From NCBI GenBank assembly GCA_030248215.1, contig JASANG010000869.1, positions 27,484 to 91,483 of the forward strand: a DNA stretch of 64,000 nt. Reading direction: 5' to 3'. Both the position numbers and the translations under genes were made by a program. How positions within the stretch are numbered: the first letter of the stretch is position 1; each line of letters begins with the position of its first letter. The notes beneath the pieces were generated by a model. The model was given only the letters and a program-made list of their open reading frames with translations, did no database searches and was not told the DNA's origin. Source of the stretch: Enoplolaimus lenunculus. Taxonomy: Eukaryota > Nematoda > Enoplea > Enoplida > Thoracostomopsidae. Shown here piece after piece: positions 59,478 to 64,000 of the stretch.

Positions 59478-59708
59478 CTGCATGATATTCGTTGTGATTT
59501 CGGAATATCATAAGATATTCGCATAAATGTCCCCACGGTCCCGTGTACACATTGATCATTTGAGAGCGGTGATTTGTAAGCTAATGTCGTATGACATTCG
59601 AGTTTTGGCTGTTGACCCGATATAAGAGCCCGAATTTTAACGTTTATGTCCAATCAACATGGGACAAAGCGTGTCCCGCCTGCCCCGATTACAACGTGAA
59701 CCCCGCAT
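59478..59708. mobile_element. Element family J, copy 2, reverse orientation
   Basis: Starts gatattcgttgtgatttcgg with aatatcataagatattcgca and ends gggacaaagcgtgtcccg ... gtgaaccccgca, the reverse complement of the copy 1 left end. Confidence 0.65.
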
Positions 59709-59800
59709 GAGATCTGTCAGAACTGCACGGTCGGGACGACCCCTTCCTCCGGAGTACTGCAAATATACGCGGCTTTACCCTAAATTTCTCCGAAACTTAT

Positions 59801-59873
59801 GGCTACGCCGGGAATCGAACCTCGGATCTCTCGCTCGCGAGTCAAGCACGCTACCCATTACACCACTTCCTCA
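59801..59873 (-). tRNA. Degenerate tRNA-like sequence (tRNA-derived repeat or pseudogene)
   Basis: The minus strand reads ggtgtaatgggtagcgtg (D arm), cttgactcgcgagcgag (anticodon arm, loop ctcgcga with CGC in anticodon position) and a perfect B box ggttcgattcc. Spacing is that of a tRNA and the D arm resembles tRNA-Gln. The 5' and 3' acceptor strands do not pair, nor does the T stem fully, so it is not a functional tRNA gene. Confidence 0.55.
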
Positions 59874-60071
59874 GGTGGTATATATGCACGAGTATGTGTT
59901 TTAACATTCACACTCTGCACATACCCACGTATACTCACAAGGTCAAATAAGAAATTGTTTATAATATTTATGTTGTTTACATAAACATTGAAATGGAGTT
60001 TGACTAATTGCCTTAAAAATCAGATCCCAGCTATCAACTTGCTAAATTCTACTAAAAATTCGAGGCGCTGG

Positions 60072-60390
60072 GTGCAGTAATGCGGGTTTCACGTCAAACT
60101 GGGGCAGCGGGGAACGCGTTTTGTCCCTATAACAATTGCAGATAACATTCTGTTCGCTAGTAGATCCGCTATCAAATTAATTCAAAAAATTTGAACTGCA
60201 GTTGCCAGAACCAGAAATATAGAAGGTAATTCAGCGTTTGAAATCATTTAATACAACAGGAATGTGACTTTTTACCATTTTGTTACAGAGTACAAATTAC
60301 GTTATCCTACGTATTGTCATTGATATTAATGGCATTTTGAAATATCATGTGATATTCGCATAAATGTCGCGTGGTATCATACGACATATT
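60072..60390. mobile_element. Element family J, copy 3
   Basis: Left aatgcgggtttcacgtcaaa and ttttgtccctataac; right gaaatatcatgtgatattcg and ataaatgtcgcgtggtatca, parallel to copy 1. Confidence 0.68.
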
Positions 60391-61182
60391 AGGTATGTAA
60401 CGAAGGAAGGGTGCTAAGTTTGTATTGAAACTAAGCTAATCACCCTTCATAAAAGAAAACAACTGCAAATATAGCATTTCTATTTAGCAGTCTTTGGAGT
60501 GCTGTTTTTTGTAAGAAGTAAATTCATATTTGAGCGTTCATCGCAGTTGCTTCCGTCATACCACCATTTTGCAATATCAAAATAGCTTTTGGGTGATGAA
60601 TTTTCGAGTAGCAGTTTTTCGCAAAAGGCACACCAACCAATCCTTGATCCACGATACTAAAATAAATGCAAACGAACACAACTGTCACAATGATACACAA
60701 GACAATGACCAAAATGTGCTGAATCAGTTTAACATAGAAGTAGACGTAGACCTTAAAGTTTTGCTTAAAATGATTGTCTTTTATTCCAACGTATCAATTG
60801 AAAATTATAATGCGAAACACAGAATTGCATGCACGAGTTTTTCAAGTTTTTGGTGGATACACGAACATATTTGTACGAGATCCGAAATATGCCACTAAGT
60901 ACATCGCCCCATCTTTGTCAGGCGGTAGAGTTGCTGGATCAAATGAGTTGATGGGACAAATCAATCTTTAGTATTTACTACTTTAAAGTATTTGTTTTAA
61001 TAGTGCCGCTCCTGGCGACGGACATAGGACTACATTTTTACGTAGTACATTGTGCTTAAATGAACTATAAATTCGAAACCCTTGCCAATTTTAATATTTA
61101 GCACTCGTTAACCCAAACGGCGAACGTATTTCACGTCACTTCGTTACTTTAGCTACATTTAACAAGCTACTTAGCAACTTAC

Positions 61183-61611
61183 ATAACCAAAAGACCTATA
61201 TCTGTATCTCCAATCGTAATATTCTTGATACGCCGTAGAGTTTGCGTCTAAATTCAGTATAAACGTCATGAAACTATCGACACTTGAAAAGTCATCTAAC
61301 GCAATAAAACTTCCGGGGGGAAGCATAGATTGGCCAATTCGACGATTTAGCACTACTGGAACAGTGCCATAGTTAAGTGGAAACCATGCTTTTTCCGTGA
61401 TATAGTCACGACACATAGAATTTTCAAGAGCAAAATAAAATTTGTACTGACGGGCAAGTTCCTGGTGGCCGTCTTGTATTCCATGTGGTGCGAATCTTAA
61501 TGCAGTCGTGTTTTGTTTTCCGCAGGGCCCATAAGTATCCACAGGAAATCCAAGAGACAAAAGTCTTTTGATATAAATTTCACGTTGGCTTTTACTCGTG
61601 CAACGGCTTGC
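61183..61611 (-). CDS. Alpha-1,3-fucosyltransferase (GT10 family), one internal exon
   Basis: Golgi type II glycosyltransferase that moves fucose from GDP-fucose to GlcNAc or LacNAc on glycans (family knowledge). On the minus strand the exon starts after acceptor tattatag and ends at donor gtaagt; it is 143 codons, phase 0 to 0. It shows VDTYGPCG, then YKFYFALENSMCRDYITEKAW, the nucleotide-sugar binding signature of the family, then PVVLNRRIG, PPGSFIALDDF and a closing YYDWRYRYRS. The family usually has VSNC just before this exon; that upstream exon (higher coordinates) and the short C-terminal exon (lower coordinates) were not found. Reading on past the donor gives a stop at 61171-61173, which would be an alternative unspliced end. 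The gene converges with the ADAMTS gene. Confidence 0.9.
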
Positions 61612-64000
61612 CTATAATACAAATAACGTCGCTTAATACAACGCCGCCAACATTTTCTTTTCACCGCTGTGCGGAATTTCACACCTGAAATTTAAAAAAA
61701 TCAAACGACACCATTCTTAAAAATTGAATTCACAACCGGGGGTAATTTCTGAGTGGGGGTTTGTAGAATATTCAATAAAGCGTTAGTTGCACTTGCCAAT
61801 GCTTAGTTACGCCATAAACTAAACACACAGTCAAAAAACCATATAAATATAAACACACCACATAAACACACTTACTAGGTTAGAACCAAATATAGGTACT
61901 AAGTACTTTTCAAAATCTACACAAAATAGATTGTCTAATATTCAAGAAATATTATGTCATGAATTCCAGACTTTTATTTCGTAAAATTTCAAAAATATGG
62001 TATAAGGTAGGTTACCCTGGATCGAAAGTCCTTGCCACCCATCCTTGGCGGGTACTCCTTATGGTTTGATCGAGGTTGGCTACTAGGTCTAGTTATGCTA
62101 CTCCGCCCGATCACGTCCGGGATGGGTTTCCCATCTCGGGCTCGCAATGTATACACCATCTGAACGCAAACACTTATCGCTACCGGATCGTTGAATAAAA
62201 TGTCGCATGTAATTCCATTAGATAAAAGTTCCTCGCCGACTGCAAGCCGGCGAACGCCGTTGAAACACCGATTATCCCGAAAAAGATTTGGGGCTAGGAG
62301 ACTCTTATCCTCGCGCATTCCTGCCCCCAGGTAAAATTTCTGACCACCGTGGCAAAATCACATTGACCATCCAGTGGGCAGGCAAAATTCGGAGTGCGGG
62401 GAAAAATAAATTCTTGGTAAAAAGGAGTTGGTCAAAAAGGAAAAAGAAAAATGGGAACCCGCACCGCCTATTTCTAAGGCTGTAGAAATTTTTACTGTAC
62501 GCAATAATCATTCAATACTCAGGGCCCAAAAATCACCCGGGAAAAAGAAAAAGGAAAAAGGAAAAAGAAAAATATCCACCTCCGGTCCGGACACGATAAC
62601 AAATTCCGACCCGGACTTGCTCGTTAGCTACTCGCGCAAGCCTGAGTCCGAAATAACAGAAATATTCCCGTCCTGCGGGAATCCAACGAAAACAATAGCG
62701 CTATACTTCGGTAAAAACAATTATCTCAGAGTCAGTACTGAAACAGAATTTCCAAACAACCCAGAAATCGTAGGGGCTAATATCCCTCATCAAATTGGAC
62801 ACCTTTGGTTTATTATGAAATTATAACCCAGTATTACATTATGCATTATTCAATATATCTGTGTCATGTATAAACATTGAGCCATACCTAATGTTCCTAG
62901 GTTTCTACCTACAGACTTGACTAAAACATGGCTCTTTACCTGTTCCGCCTCTCGCCGTAGCGTGGTTTCTCATGCTGCTACTTCTTCCCGAGCCGGTGGA
63001 CTTGCCGCCCACCGGCCCCCTTCCGGTGTTGCCGGACGAAACTCTTCCGCGAGCGGATTCAACCGAGCTGACGTTCTAGGTGATACGGGAATGGTCTCCG
63101 ACGTTGAAGACGCAGATTTCGTTGGGGGAGGAGTTCGCGGCGGACTATCTCGAGTACTTTGGTCCATGTTTGAGCCAAGTCCGATAGTTTTGTTTCCGGA
63201 ATAAAAACTTGAATGATATCGATGTTGTTAGTAGATGAATTGCATCAGTTAAATAAGCGCGAACTATTGAGCGCGTAGTATAATTTATATCGTAGTTAAT
63301 CTGAATGCAATTGGGTTAAAACCACGGTTGGGTCGAGCTAGACTCAACCGGAGTCTAACCCAACTCGAAATCGCGTTTGCAATTAATTTTTCGCCTAGAT
63401 GTACACACCGAGAAATTTAGATGTGAAAACTGCATACAGCCACCCGTACCGGAATAGCCCGTACGGCGCTTGTACCGGCCACCCCGGTACGAGCGCTAAT
63501 TCTCCCAAAAGAAAACATAAACTACTAGTTCACCATGAAAACCAAATCAACCTTCAAACTCCACATTTGCTTAACACATTATTTTGCGAAAACTAAACAT
63601 TCCTCTGTTAGAATTTTCAAAATCAACCAATAAACTGCAACATATGGCCAAAAAACGTTATTACATATTAGAAAACACACTAACAATTGGTAAGCCAAGC
63701 GAAACTCACACAACTCCTAGCTAACTAACTTTATTCAACATAACTCAGAATTTTAACTTGATCACAATTCCACCAAATTCTGACCAATTCATTCAAAATT
63801 TTAGAAAATTCCTCGTACATCCACATTCAGAAAACTAAAACAACTTACTCTAACCGTCAGAAAACTAAAATGACTACGACACAAATCTAACCGCCAAATT
63901 TAAACTCAAAACCATCTAAATTTGCAAAACAAGTATCGAACAAGGTCAAATAAACTAAATAACATATAATAACCTTCAGATACTATGACGAATGCAGACT
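61612..64000. other. Region upstream of the fucosyltransferase exon
   Basis: Expected to hold an intron and upstream exons of the minus-strand fucosyltransferase; none with its known motifs was found. A Lys-rich plus frame (62428-62826) shares a phrase (gggaacccgcaccgcctatt) with intron sequence near 38900, which suggests repeat rather than gene. Confidence 0.4.

Noticed and set aside
62428-63204. Lys-rich and Ala/Ser-rich frames upstream of the fucosyltransferase exon
   Set aside because: No domain; part of the first matches a phrase found in an ADAMTS intron, indicating a dispersed repeat.

Overview
The window is nuclear DNA from an AT-rich, intron-rich invertebrate animal. Almost all recognisable coding sequence belongs to one very large plus-strand gene, 1783-46015. 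It encodes a secreted ADAMTS metalloprotease of the ADAMTS9/ADAMTS20/GON-1 group. I can place 41 exons whose splice phases agree at every junction and which encode about 2,054 residues: the end of the propeptide with a furin site, a reprolysin-type zinc protease, a disintegrin-like domain, TSP1 repeat 1, the Cys-rich and spacer domains, 17 further TSP1 repeats (18 in all), and a complete C-terminal GON domain with stop codon. The signal peptide and most of the propeptide are not seen and probably lie upstream. One-exon-per-TSP1 modularity resembles vertebrate ADAMTS9/20. TTAGGC-like tracts hint at a nematode, but they sit mainly inside transposable elements, so the phylum is left open (nematode, tunicate or another invertebrate).

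The introns are a dense graveyard of short non-autonomous DNA elements with terminal inverted repeats (at least 15 families, several present 3-6 times). Some are confirmed by exact target-site duplications: 8 bp for a CAGTGGCGGATCC family and for a GGCCCAATGTTACT family, TTAA for a piggyBac-like family, TA for a Tc1/mariner-like family. Several families carry tandem arrays inside their termini: TTAGGC-like arrays, a 51-bp GC-rich array, and a 1.2-kb GGGACAG minisatellite. The piggyBac-like family carries a tRNA-like core with A and B boxes. A separate local oddity is a five-fold tandem copy of the splice acceptor of the exon that completes the zinc-binding motif.

From 46016 to about 58700 no host gene is recognised. 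This stretch holds a probable LTR-retroelement fossil (48098-51873), a degenerate tandem array of about 180 bp period (54490-55935), and an orphan promoter-like block with four CCAAT boxes, a TATA box and an initiator (56695-56870). From 58700 to 61150 there are more TIR elements and a degenerate tRNA-like sequence. A minus-strand exon of an alpha-1,3-fucosyltransferase (GT10 family) lies at 61183-61611; its other exons are not recognised here. The two genes converge tail to tail. The last 2.4 kb shows nothing I can assign.
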